From: an uncultured Erysipelotrichaceae bacterium
Lineage (GTDB): Bacteria > Bacillota_I > Bacilli_A > RFN20 > CAG-826
Length of the DNA: 5,171 bases
NCBI GenBank assembly: GCA_900321535.1
Contig: ONWJ01000050.1
Span: 1-5,171, forward strand
Direction: 5' to 3'
Shown: positions 1 through 5,171 of the stretch, piece by piece
Numbering within the stretch: position 1 is the first letter of the stretch
Layout: each line of letters starts with the position of its first letter
Notes under the pieces: generated by a model
Seen by the model: the letters and a program-made list of their open reading frames with translations, nothing else
Told to the model about the DNA's origin: nothing
Databases searched by the model: none
Made by a program: the position numbers and the translations under genes

Positions 1-2
1 AG

Positions 3-773
3 TTGAGCACCAATGAAGTTAAAATCCATTTGGGCGCTCTTTTAGATTTGCAGGAAGACATGAAAACCTGCAAAAGATGCCCTGGTTTAGACGCTTGCCC
101 CAAAGATTATCCATGTTATCGCCTTAAACTAGGGTTCGTGGAAGGCCAATTGCAGCGGTTCTATGAACCATGTGAGAAAAAACTAAAACATGATCGCACT
201 CGCTCCATGTTCTTTATTCGTCATTTTCCGGAAGAATGGTTAGATCAGGATATGCGCTCCATCGATGTTTCCGATTCCAGAGGGGCTCTCATGATTCAAT
301 TGAAAAAGATTCTTTCGGGCAAATCCTCCCGTTGGCTATATGTAACAGGCAAACACAAGATGGGAAAAACCTTCATTCTTGCGATGATGGCGAAAGAATT
401 CGCGGTCAAGAATTCGCCGGTCGGCTTTGCTTCAACGGCGAAACTTATCGAAAACATGAAAGACAAAGCCATCAACGATAAGGCGAAATTCGAACGGAAC
501 ATGCAGTTACTTTTTGATTGCCCATTGCTTGTTCTTGATGAATTCGGCAATGAATTCAAATCTGATTTCGTTTTTTCCAACATCCTTTATCCATTATTGT
601 CTAACCGCGCGAAGAACAATTTATCTACATGGTTCACAAGCGATTTCTCTATCAGCGAAATTGTTTCCATGTACAAGCCAAAGATCGGCGAAGCCAGAGC
701 GAAACAGTTCGCGCGCTTGCTCGAAGAAGAATCTGAATCAGAAATCAAACTAGAAGGTGTTGCGGTTTATTAA
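3..773 (+). CDS. dnaI: DnaI-type replicative helicase loader, 5' end cut by window edge
   Basis: This is an AAA+ ATPase that loads the replicative helicase (DnaC/DnaB) onto DNA during primosome assembly in the cytoplasm. Numbering from the TTG at 3, a cysteine cluster typical of the DnaI N-terminal zinc-binding domain lies at Cys23, Cys26, Cys32, Cys38 and Cys57. Walker A is GKHKMGKT (116-123), Walker B is LLVLDE (175-180), and a sensor-1-like TSD follows at 212-214. An Arg/Lys-rich stretch near 232-238 probably holds the arginine finger. B. subtilis DnaI is about 311 residues and its first zinc cysteine is near residue 67, against residue 23 here. About 44 residues are therefore probably missing upstream, and the TTG at 3 is more likely an internal leucine codon than the start. 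In Bacilli dnaI normally follows dnaB, which would lie just outside the window. The gene ends in TAA and a terminator follows. Family assignment is strong; the true start is not visible. Confidence 0.9.
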   Translation: MSTNEVKIHLGALLDLQEDMKTCKRCPGLDACPKDYPCYRLKLGFVEGQLQRFYEPCEKKLKHDRTRSMFFIRHFPEEWLDQDMRSIDVSDSRGALMIQLKKILSGKSSRWLYVTGKHKMGKTFILAMMAKEFAVKNSPVGFASTAKLIENMKDKAINDKAKFERNMQLLFDCPLLVLDEFGNEFKSDFVFSNILYPLLSNRAKNNLSTWFTSDFSISEIVSMYKPKIGEARAKQFARLLEEESESEIKLEGVAVY

Positions 774-801
774 ATCTCTGCAAAAACCCGCTTAATTTTA
801 T

Positions 802-838
802 AAAACCCTGCAGAACCGCCACCAATGCAGGGTTTTCT
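802..838 (+). terminator. Intrinsic terminator of the dnaI operon
   Basis: A perfect 11-bp inverted repeat, AAAACCCTGCA (802-812) and TGCAGGGTTTT (826-836), surrounds a 13-nt loop. The T-run at the end of the stem continues as TTTTCTATTC. It begins 28 nt after the dnaI stop codon and precedes the promoter of the next operon, so it should separate dnaI transcription from the GntR/ABC genes. A second AAAACCC at 783-789 could compete for the same GGGTTTT arm. Confidence 0.85.
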
Positions 839-840
839 AT

Positions 841-868
841 TCGACTAGAAAACTATACAGTGTATAAA
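841..868 (+). promoter_or_regulatory. Putative promoter of the GntR-ABC operon
   Basis: TATAAA at 863-868 matches the sigma-A -10 consensus at five of six positions. TCGACT at 841-846 is a weak -35 candidate (four of six against TTGACA) with a 16-bp spacer. The predicted start of transcription would be near 875, leaving a leader of about 50 nt before the GntR start codon. The position between the dnaI terminator and the first operon gene supports a promoter here. The exact boxes are an inference. Confidence 0.5.
854..866 (+). promoter_or_regulatory. Palindrome over the -10 box, candidate GntR operator
   Basis: TATACAGTGTATA consists of two perfect 6-bp arms (TATACA and TGTATA) around a single central G. 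Its right arm overlaps the proposed -10 hexamer at 863-868, so a bound dimer would block RNA polymerase. The next gene encodes a GntR repressor, and small YtrA-type regulators commonly control their own operon, so autorepression is the natural reading. The half-site ATACAG recurs at 908-913 and 917-922 in the leader. Confidence 0.5.
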
Positions 869-923
869 AACAGATAACTTCCTCTACCAGCATTTCCTAT
901 GTAAGTGATACAGTTAATACAGC

Positions 924-1265
924 ATGATATTCACTGGGGAAAAACCAATCTACGAAACGGTGGCGGATTACTTCCGTAAGCTGATCAGCCGCGGTGTCTT
1001 GAAGGAAGGCCAAGCTTTGCCTTCTGTCCGCGAGGTGGCGATGATGGAGAAAATCAATCCCAACACCGTGGTGCGCGCCTATTCCATCTTAGTAGAAGAA
1101 GGCCTTGTTTCCTCTCTTCCGAAGAAAGGATATTTCGTCGCCCAAGCGTGTACGAAAGATAGCAGGCAATTGCATGCGGTTTTATCCTCGCTTTTGCAAG
1201 AGGGGTATTCCAAAGAAGATATCATCGCATCTTTAAATGAAATGACTCAGGAGGTGCATCCATGA
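924..1265 (+). CDS. GntR-family transcriptional regulator, YtrA type
   Basis: This is a small DNA-binding regulator of 113 residues, the usual size of the YtrA subfamily of GntR, which has only a winged helix-turn-helix and a short dimerisation tail rather than a large ligand domain. The winged helix covers about residues 8-73, with the diagnostic sequence LPSVREVAMMEKINPNTVVR (32-51), then AYSILVEEGLV and the wing KKGYFVA (67-73). The tail contains GYSKEDIIASL (94-104), the short helix found in this subfamily. An in-frame TAA at 915-917 rules out an upstream start, and the protein fits the family from its first residues (GEKPIYE), so ATG 924 is well supported although no clear Shine-Dalgarno sequence precedes it. 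The TGA stop overlaps the ATPase start (ATGA), which implies translational coupling. It most likely represses its own operon through the palindrome at 854-866. The inducer is unknown, but cell-wall antibiotics are the known inducers of some relatives. Confidence 0.9.
   Translation: MIFTGEKPIYETVADYFRKLISRGVLKEGQALPSVREVAMMEKINPNTVVRAYSILVEEGLVSSLPKKGYFVAQACTKDSRQLHAVLSSLLQEGYSKEDIIASLNEMTQEVHP
1249..1256 (+). promoter_or_regulatory. Strong ribosome binding site of the ATPase gene
   Basis: AGGAGGTG lies 5 nt before the ATG at 1262, inside the last codons of the GntR gene. This near-perfect Shine-Dalgarno sequence fixes the ATPase start and contrasts with the lack of one before the regulator, so the ATPase is probably translated more strongly than its repressor. 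Confidence 0.85.
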
Positions 1266-2152
1266 TTGAGATTTGCAATCTCGTAAAATCATTCGACCGT
1301 CTCCGCGCGATTGATGACCTAACCGTTAATTTTGAATCCGGAATTACGGGCCTAGTTGGTCAAAATGGTGCGGGCAAATCGACTTTGCTTCGAATCATTG
1401 CCGGCGTTTATAAGCAAGATAGCGGCACTGCGATGATCGATGGCAATCCTTGCGATTCGATCGCGGCGAAGAAAAACGTCTTTTTCCTCTCGGATGATCC
1501 GTTTGCTCCTAGAGGCGCAAACATCGCTGGAACCCTTGATTTCTATAAGGGTCTATTCAATATCGACACGGCTGAGTTTGACCGCTTAATCAACACTTTC
1601 AAGCTTCCAAGAGGCAAGGCTGTCACCTCATTCTCCAAAGGTATGAGAAGACAAATGTTTGTCGCCTTGGCCTTGTCGGTGAAAGCCGATTATTTGTTGC
1701 TCGATGAAGCTTTTGATGGATTAGACCCCATCGTCATTGATGCCATCAAAGGTGAAATCATTGCCGCAAGAGAAAAAGGGAAAGTCATCGTCATTTCCTC
1801 CCATAATATCTTCGCGCTTCAACGCCTTGTGGACCGCTTTGTCATTATCTCTAGCGGAAGACTTGCTAAAGAAGAGAAGAATGACGACATGGGTCATGAG
1901 TTCATCAAACTCCAGGCTGCTTTCCAAAGCGACGTGAAGGAAGAAGATTTAAAACAAGCGGGTTTTGCAGTGATTTCTTTCCGTAAAATCGGTTCCGTCA
2001 CCCATATGGTTTTGATCGGCGGGCATGAACTAGAGGAACAAATCAAAGCCAAATTCCAAACCATGTTCTTAGAATCTGTCCCGCTTGATCCAGATGAAAT
2101 CGTGATGCTTGAGATGCTCCTTGCCAATCAACAGCAGAAAGGAGGCAACTGA
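1262..2152 (+). CDS. ABC transporter ATP-binding protein, YtrB-like
   Basis: This is the cytoplasmic ATPase subunit of an ABC-2 type transporter, expected to pair with the permease encoded next. Of 296 residues, about the first 205 form the nucleotide-binding domain. Walker A is GQNGAGKST (33-41), the signature is SFSKGMRRQ (123-131) in place of LSGGQ, Walker B is LLLDE (145-149), the D-loop is FDGLD (151-155) and the switch histidine is His181 in SSHN. The Q-loop region reads FFLSDDPF (74-81) with no glutamine, a pattern seen in YtrB/BcrA-like ATPases. The last 90 residues form a C-terminal extension with no recognised motif. The start overlaps the GntR stop by 4 bp and has a strong ribosome binding site. 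Association with a YtrA-type regulator suggests envelope-stress or antibiotic-linked export, but the substrate is unknown. Confidence 0.93.
   Translation: MIEICNLVKSFDRLRAIDDLTVNFESGITGLVGQNGAGKSTLLRIIAGVYKQDSGTAMIDGNPCDSIAAKKNVFFLSDDPFAPRGANIAGTLDFYKGLFNIDTAEFDRLINTFKLPRGKAVTSFSKGMRRQMFVALALSVKADYLLLDEAFDGLDPIVIDAIKGEIIAAREKGKVIVISSHNIFALQRLVDRFVIISSGRLAKEEKNDDMGHEFIKLQAAFQSDVKEEDLKQAGFAVISFRKIGSVTHMVLIGGHELEEQIKAKFQTMFLESVPLDPDEIVMLEMLLANQQQKGGN
2138..2145 (+). promoter_or_regulatory. Ribosome binding site that sets the permease start
   Basis: AAAGGAGG ends 8 nt before the ATG at 2154. It supports that start over the in-frame ATG at 2109, which lies well inside the ATPase gene and would add 15 hydrophilic residues before the natural membrane-protein N-terminus. 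Confidence 0.85.
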
Positions 2153-2153
2153 T

Positions 2154-3323
2154 ATGCTACGACATTATGCAACTTACACATTCCGTAAGTGGTGGCCTTT
2201 GCTTTTAGTCGCTTCCATTTTGTTTGCCGCCAGTCTTAGTTATGCTGGACTTGGCCTTTCGACGACCTATGAAGGCTATCTCATGAATTCCAACGAACAG
2301 GGTGTCTATATGACCTATGCGATTGTTTCGCTTGTCATTGGTCTTGGCTTCTGTTTCGTCTTCCCGATGTTTATCAATTCTTATCTCACTAAGAAAAGAA
2401 GCGTCGATACCTATTATCAAGCTGGCATCGACTCTAGAATGATCCGCCGAATCCATATTCTTATCGCGATGGCGATGCTCTTGATCGCCTATACCGGTGG
2501 ATTTATCATCGGCGCGGTGGTTTATCTGCTTCGTTTCCTTGCTACTCCGGAAGTAGCTCAAGGCGTTCCCGGCAGATACAATGGCGATGGAAACATCTAC
2601 CGATTGAATATCAATTTCGGTTTCCTCTTCATCGTCTATTTGATTGTTTTGGTCATCTTACTAGGCCAGTTCTTCATCAATACATTCCTTGCAAGCTTAG
2701 GCAATTATGTCTTTGATCAAATCTGCTTGATGATCTTCGGGAATATCTTCTTAGCCTTGCTTTTCATCGCCCCATATCTTTATCTGACGTCGCTGACAAG
2801 AACTACCGGCAATTACATTGCCTATGGCCTGAATTATTCTCTAAGCAATGTGGGACTGATTTCTCTGCTTATTGGAATCATCATTCCTTCCTTTGCGAAT
2901 GGACAGGAATTTGAGATGGCCTATATCATTAACGTTGGCGTTGGTGCCTTCTTATCTCTTGCTAGTGGGGCAGGATGTTGTTTGGGAAGCATGTTCCTCA
3001 AAGATCCTAGTGGTGAATATGCGAATTCGAGAAAGCCAATCCATCCAGCCGTCCATTTGATTCCTCACGGTGCGGCCATTTGCATCGGTTTGCTCCTCAC
3101 GGTGGTTGGTTCCGTCAACACTCTCTCAAATTACGCTTTTATTCTCGCCATCGTGGTATTGCCGTTCTTCCTCTACATTCTTTATGCGGTTGCGTATTTC
3201 ATGATTCTTGCTTTGTGGAGACATAGTTTCCGCATGTCAAAAGTAGACCTGATTTGTTATCTGTCTGTAGCCGGATCGATGTTATTGCTTCTTATCGCGC
3301 AGATGATTGGTTACGGAATCTAA
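2154..3323 (+). CDS. ABC-2 type transporter permease, multi-spanning membrane protein
   Basis: This is the 389-residue membrane partner of the preceding ATPase. Hydrophobic segments lie at about 14-34, 53-78, 101-127, 154-181, 189-213, 224-246, 257-282, 303-323, 326-353 and 365-387. With all ten counted, the Lys/Arg-containing loops at 79-99 and 283-300 would fall on opposite sides of the membrane, so one segment, perhaps the polar 224-246, may not span fully and the topology is unresolved. The loop at 79-99 (VDTYYQAGIDSR) resembles the VDxYxSLPISR element of related ABC-2 permeases and may be the contact with the ATPase. The loop KDPSGEYANSRK (283-294) resembles the RPSExAG element found in the same group. 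The gene starts 1 bp after the ATPase stop (TGATATG), so the two should be made in step. There is no second permease, so it probably works as a homodimer. The 3' end overlaps the opposing gene by 32 bp. Confidence 0.88.
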   Translation: MLRHYATYTFRKWWPLLLVASILFAASLSYAGLGLSTTYEGYLMNSNEQGVYMTYAIVSLVIGLGFCFVFPMFINSYLTKKRSVDTYYQAGIDSRMIRRIHILIAMAMLLIAYTGGFIIGAVVYLLRFLATPEVAQGVPGRYNGDGNIYRLNINFGFLFIVYLIVLVILLGQFFINTFLASLGNYVFDQICLMIFGNIFLALLFIAPYLYLTSLTRTTGNYIAYGLNYSLSNVGLISLLIGIIIPSFANGQEFEMAYIINVGVGAFLSLASGAGCCLGSMFLKDPSGEYANSRKPIHPAVHLIPHGAAICIGLLLTVVGSVNTLSNYAFILAIVVLPFFLYILYAVAYFMILALWRHSFRMSKVDLICYLSVAGSMLLLLIAQMIGYGI

Positions 3324-4671
3324 ACAAAGCTTCGACGCTACGTCTTAACTCTTCGATTGAGCCATCGTTATGGATGAGTGCATCCGCGATGGCTTTTGTT
3401 TCTTTATAGGGGTAGTGGGCGTTGATGGAAAGCAGTCCATCCGCGTCTCTGCCTTCGTTTAATAGGCGTTGTCTTCTCGCTGATTCATTTGAATCAACGA
3501 GGATGATATAGTCGCATAGACCTTGCATCTTCCCGTCTAGTAAAAGCGGTACGTCAATGACGACGCGGTCGTTTTCACCTAAAGAAGAAAGTAGGGCTTT
3601 TGCCTGGTGTCTAACAAATGAATGGACGGACTTTTGCAAGGTTTTTATGAGTTTTGGATTGTTTTTGAGCGCTTCTCTTATATAAGGAATCTGAACTTGA
3701 TTGTTAGAAAGCGCGGCATCTCCAAAGAGTTTTTTCACTGCCACTTTGCCAGATTCAGTTTGATAAAAATCATGGGCAACAACGTCGCAGTCAAAAAGAA
3801 TATAGCCATCGTCAACGAGCATCTTTGACACCGTCGATTTGCCAGAATGGATTCTGCCAGTGACCGCGACGACATAAGGACCTTTATGAGGGCGTTGGCA
3901 GCAAGAGCAATAATACGTTCCTCTTTGATTGATTAAGACGCGTTTGATCGGAGCACCACATCTAGGGCAGGGCGTATTGTGTTTTTGATAGACGTGCATG
4001 GAGATATCCATCCAGCCATCTTTCAGAATAAAGTGGGGGTCATCAATAACCTTTAAGCCATCTTGAATTGCTTGGTTCATGCGCTTCGAGTTGCAATCAA
4101 GAATTTGAGCTAATGTACCCTCATCGACTTTGCGAGCTTCCGTAAAAGGGGCGACCCGTGTATCGAAAAGCGCTTCTGCGCAGTAGATATTTCCGATGCC
4201 TGCAACGACCCTTTGATCCATCAACGCTTCTTTGATACTGCGCTTATCTTTTTTTAAAAGAGAATGCAGTTCTTGCGGAGTAATCTCAAGCGCGTCTTTC
4301 CCTAGTCTAGCGGCTAAGTAACGCTCCGCCTCTTCCTTTTGCTGGAAGTATTGAACATCAATGAACTTTCTAGGATCAACCAGGCAAATCCTAACGCCGT
4401 CTTCTAAAGAAAAGGTATGAACAGTAAAACGAGGAAGTTCTTCGCCTTTTAAGGCTAGAGTGACTGCTCCATTGACCTTCAAGTGAATCAAAAGAGCAGA
4501 ACGATCATCCAAAGTAAAAAGAATATGCTTTCCAACCCTTTCAATTGAATCGATCGTTTTGCCTTCGATAGGGAAGGAGAGGTCTTTAACGCTGGAAAAG
4601 GAAAGAATCTTTTTCCCGACCTGAGGAAGAAGGAACGAAACGACCGTTTGCACTTCAGGGAGTTCGGGCAT
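3292..4671 (-). CDS. mutM-coaE: MutM (Fpg) DNA glycosylase fused to CoaE dephospho-CoA kinase
   Basis: One 459-residue frame encodes two enzymes. Residues 1-258 are formamidopyrimidine-DNA glycosylase, which removes 8-oxoguanine and related lesions and nicks the abasic site. It has MPELPEV with catalytic Pro2 and Glu3, Lys48 as the equivalent of E. coli Lys57, DPRKF (99-103), GIGNIYCAEALF (158-169) and a zinc finger Cys235, Cys238, Cys255, Cys258 with Arg250. Residues 267-459 are dephospho-CoA kinase, the last step of CoA synthesis, with P-loop TGRIHSGKST (271-280), DCD (294-296), DVPLLL (373-378) and IADALIHNDGS (428-438). Only about eight residues link the domains. No ATG, GTG or TTG lies in frame between the zinc finger and the P-loop, so CoaE cannot be made separately in this frame. 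ATG 4671 is chosen because MutM needs Pro2 at its N-terminus. It lies 1 bp after the polA stop, which suggests coupling. A frameshift artefact at the junction is the main alternative. Confidence 0.88.
   Translation of the reverse strand: MPELPEVQTVVSFLLPQVGKKILSFSSVKDLSFPIEGKTIDSIERVGKHILFTLDDRSALLIHLKVNGAVTLALKGEELPRFTVHTFSLEDGVRICLVDPRKFIDVQYFQQKEEAERYLAARLGKDALEITPQELHSLLKKDKRSIKEALMDQRVVAGIGNIYCAEALFDTRVAPFTEARKVDEGTLAQILDCNSKRMNQAIQDGLKVIDDPHFILKDGWMDISMHVYQKHNTPCPRCGAPIKRVLINQRGTYYCSCCQRPHKGPYVVAVTGRIHSGKSTVSKMLVDDGYILFDCDVVAHDFYQTESGKVAVKKLFGDAALSNNQVQIPYIREALKNNPKLIKTLQKSVHSFVRHQAKALLSSLGENDRVVIDVPLLLDGKMQGLCDYIILVDSNESARRQRLLNEGRDADGLLSINAHYPYKETKAIADALIHNDGSIEELRRSVEALFRFRNQSSAR
3360..3405 (+). 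terminator. Candidate terminator of the ABC operon, inside antisense coaE
   Basis: AGCCATCG (3360-3367) pairs perfectly with CGATGGCT (3387-3394). Within the loop GGATG (3372-3376) pairs with CATCC (3381-3385) around the tetraloop AGTG. The hairpin runs straight into a T-rich tract, TTTTGTTTCTTT, at 3394-3405. It starts 37 nt after the permease stop, a normal distance for an intrinsic terminator. The same bases encode the conserved CoaE C-terminal region (ADALIHNDGS) on the minus strand, so the site is under two constraints. The structure was paired by eye and no folding energy was computed. Confidence 0.6.
3873..3885 (-). other. Out-of-frame SD-ATG at the MutM/CoaE junction
   Basis: On the minus strand, AAAGG (3885-3881), five bases and then ATG (3875-3873) occur exactly where a free CoaE would start, just before VVAVTG. 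The ATG is one base out of frame with CoaE: it reads ATG TCG TCG, whereas the enzyme frame is TAT GTC GTC. Adding one G (ATGGTC) would restore a normal coaE start. This may be the remnant of the old start after a one-base loss, or the mark of a sequencing indel. Confidence 0.5.
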
Positions 4672-4672
4672 A

Positions 4673-5171
4673 TCAGTCTTTCGCCTCATACCAAGTTCTG
4701 CCAATAGAACCGTCCACTGTCAATTTGACGGGTAATTCTACCGCGTTTTCCATGATTTCCTTTAATTTTGGAGCCAGTTCATCGGCTTCGGATTCATCTA
4801 ATGCAAAGATTAGTTCGTCATGAATTTGAAGGACCATCTTGGATTTATAATGGCCTTCTTTAAGAAAAGCATCGACTTTAAGCATCGCCATTTTGATCAA
4901 ATCGGCAGCCGATCCTTGGACAGGGGCGTTTAACGCGGCGCGCTTAGCGGCTTCGCGTTTGACGTAATTAGGGTCTTTGATATCACGAAGATAACGCCTT
5001 CTGCCAAACATCGTTTTGACGTAGCCTTTTTGTTCAACCTCTTCAACAATTTGATCCAAGTAACGACGGATCTCTGGATAATGTGTGTTGAAGCTTTCGA
5101 TGATTTCGGCCGCTTCTTTTGGGGTTCCATCGATTTGATTGGCTAGACCAAAAGAGGAAACTCCATAGATG
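4673..5171 (-). CDS. polA: DNA polymerase I, C-terminal part, 5' end outside the window
   Basis: This is the last 165 residues of the polymerase domain of DNA polymerase I, which fills gaps in DNA repair and replaces Okazaki primers. The frame is open to the window edge. From the first visible codon it reads IYGVSSFGLA (the end of polymerase motif B, after the O helix), then GYVKTMFGRRRYLRDI, PVQGSAADLIK (about 83-93) and motif C, QIHDELI, with the catalytic Asp at about residue 118. It closes with GRTWYEAKD, matching the usual PolA C-terminus. The alignment to known PolA is continuous with no break. It is followed after 1 bp by mutM, the usual order in Bacilli, where polA and mutM share an operon and both act in base-excision repair. 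The promoter and the 5' exonuclease domain lie outside the window. Confidence 0.95.
   Translation of the reverse strand, partial: IYGVSSFGLANQIDGTPKEAAEIIESFNTHYPEIRRYLDQIVEEVEQKGYVKTMFGRRRYLRDIKDPNYVKREAAKRAALNAPVQGSAADLIKMAMLKVDAFLKEGHYKSKMVLQIHDELIFALDESEADELAPKLKEIMENAVELPVKLTVDGSIGRTWYEAKD

Noticed and set aside
396..557. Four GAATTC sites within about 160 bp of dnaI, including a direct repeat AAGAATTCGC at 394-403 and 408-417
   Set aside because: They fall in codons for Glu-Phe and Asn-Ser in a normally conserved protein; local codon choice explains them.
899..904. ATGTAA start-stop in the GntR leader
   Set aside because: It has no ribosome binding site before it and can easily occur by chance in AT-rich leader DNA.
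1721..2127. Minus-strand and alternate-frame short reading frames within the ATPase gene
   Set aside because: They lie wholly inside a well-supported gene and have no recognisable motif or convincing ribosome binding site.
2109..2153. Earlier in-frame ATG for the permease
   Set aside because: It lies deep in the ATPase gene, while ATG 2154 has AAAGGAGG at correct spacing and gives a natural membrane-protein N-terminus.
2205..2561. Minus-strand 118-codon reading frame opposite the permease
   Set aside because: Its translation is rich in charged residues with no family features, as expected for the antisense of a hydrophobic membrane protein; it has no supporting context.
3200..3291. Search for a terminator of the minus-strand polA-mutM-coaE transcript
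   Set aside because: Only a 4-bp AGAC/GTCT pairing near a short T-run was found, which is too weak to call.
4672..4704. Upstream in-frame ATG for MutM (MAELGMRRKTD before MPELPEV)
   Set aside because: MutM catalysis needs Pro2 as the free N-terminus after Met removal, and the earlier start lies inside polA.
5057..5059. TTG at 5059 as a start for a short polA-like gene
   Set aside because: The frame is open upstream to the window edge and encodes PolA motif B there, so this is an internal leucine codon.

Overview
The window looks like a piece of chromosome from a low-to-mid GC member of the Bacillota, most likely the Bacilli in the broad sense (Erysipelotrichia or uncultured gut Bacilli would fit). 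The main evidence is a DnaI-type helicase loader with the N-terminal cysteine cluster typical of that group, together with polA, mutM and coaE as neighbours. UGA is used as a real stop (three genes end in TGA) and tryptophan is TGG, so this is not the Mycoplasma code. I cannot name a species.

Layout: (1) 3-773, plus strand, the 3' part of dnaI, followed by a strong intrinsic terminator (802-838). (2) 839-923, a promoter/leader with a short palindrome, TATACAGTGTATA, lying over the likely -10 box. (3) 924-3323, plus strand, a tightly packed three-gene operon: a YtrA-type GntR repressor, an ABC ATPase and a membrane permease. The first two genes overlap by 4 bp (ATGA) and the second and third are separated by 1 bp. 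(4) 3292-5171, minus strand, the 3' end of polA followed after 1 bp by one long reading frame that encodes a complete MutM (Fpg) glycosylase joined to a complete CoaE (dephospho-CoA kinase). The two strands converge and their coding regions overlap by 32 bp. No stretch longer than 300 bases lacks a gene.

How the parts relate: polA-mutM-coaE and dnaB-dnaI belong to one conserved neighbourhood in many Bacilli (polA-mutM-coaE-nrdR-dnaB-dnaI, all in one direction). Here dnaI faces polA-mutM-coaE, and the GntR/ABC cassette sits between them, so the old cluster seems to have been inverted and the cassette placed at the breakpoint. The cassette itself is a familiar type: a small GntR repressor that probably controls its own operon, with an ATPase and permease that may respond to cell-envelope stress or export a compound. 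The substrate cannot be read from the sequence.

The most notable points are the single-frame MutM-CoaE fusion, whose junction still holds an out-of-frame AAAGG-N5-ATG resembling an old coaE start, and a hairpin plus T-rich tract (3360-3405) that would terminate the plus-strand ABC operon although it lies inside coaE coding sequence on the other strand. I found no wholly new system, CRISPR array, RNA gene or insertion sequence.
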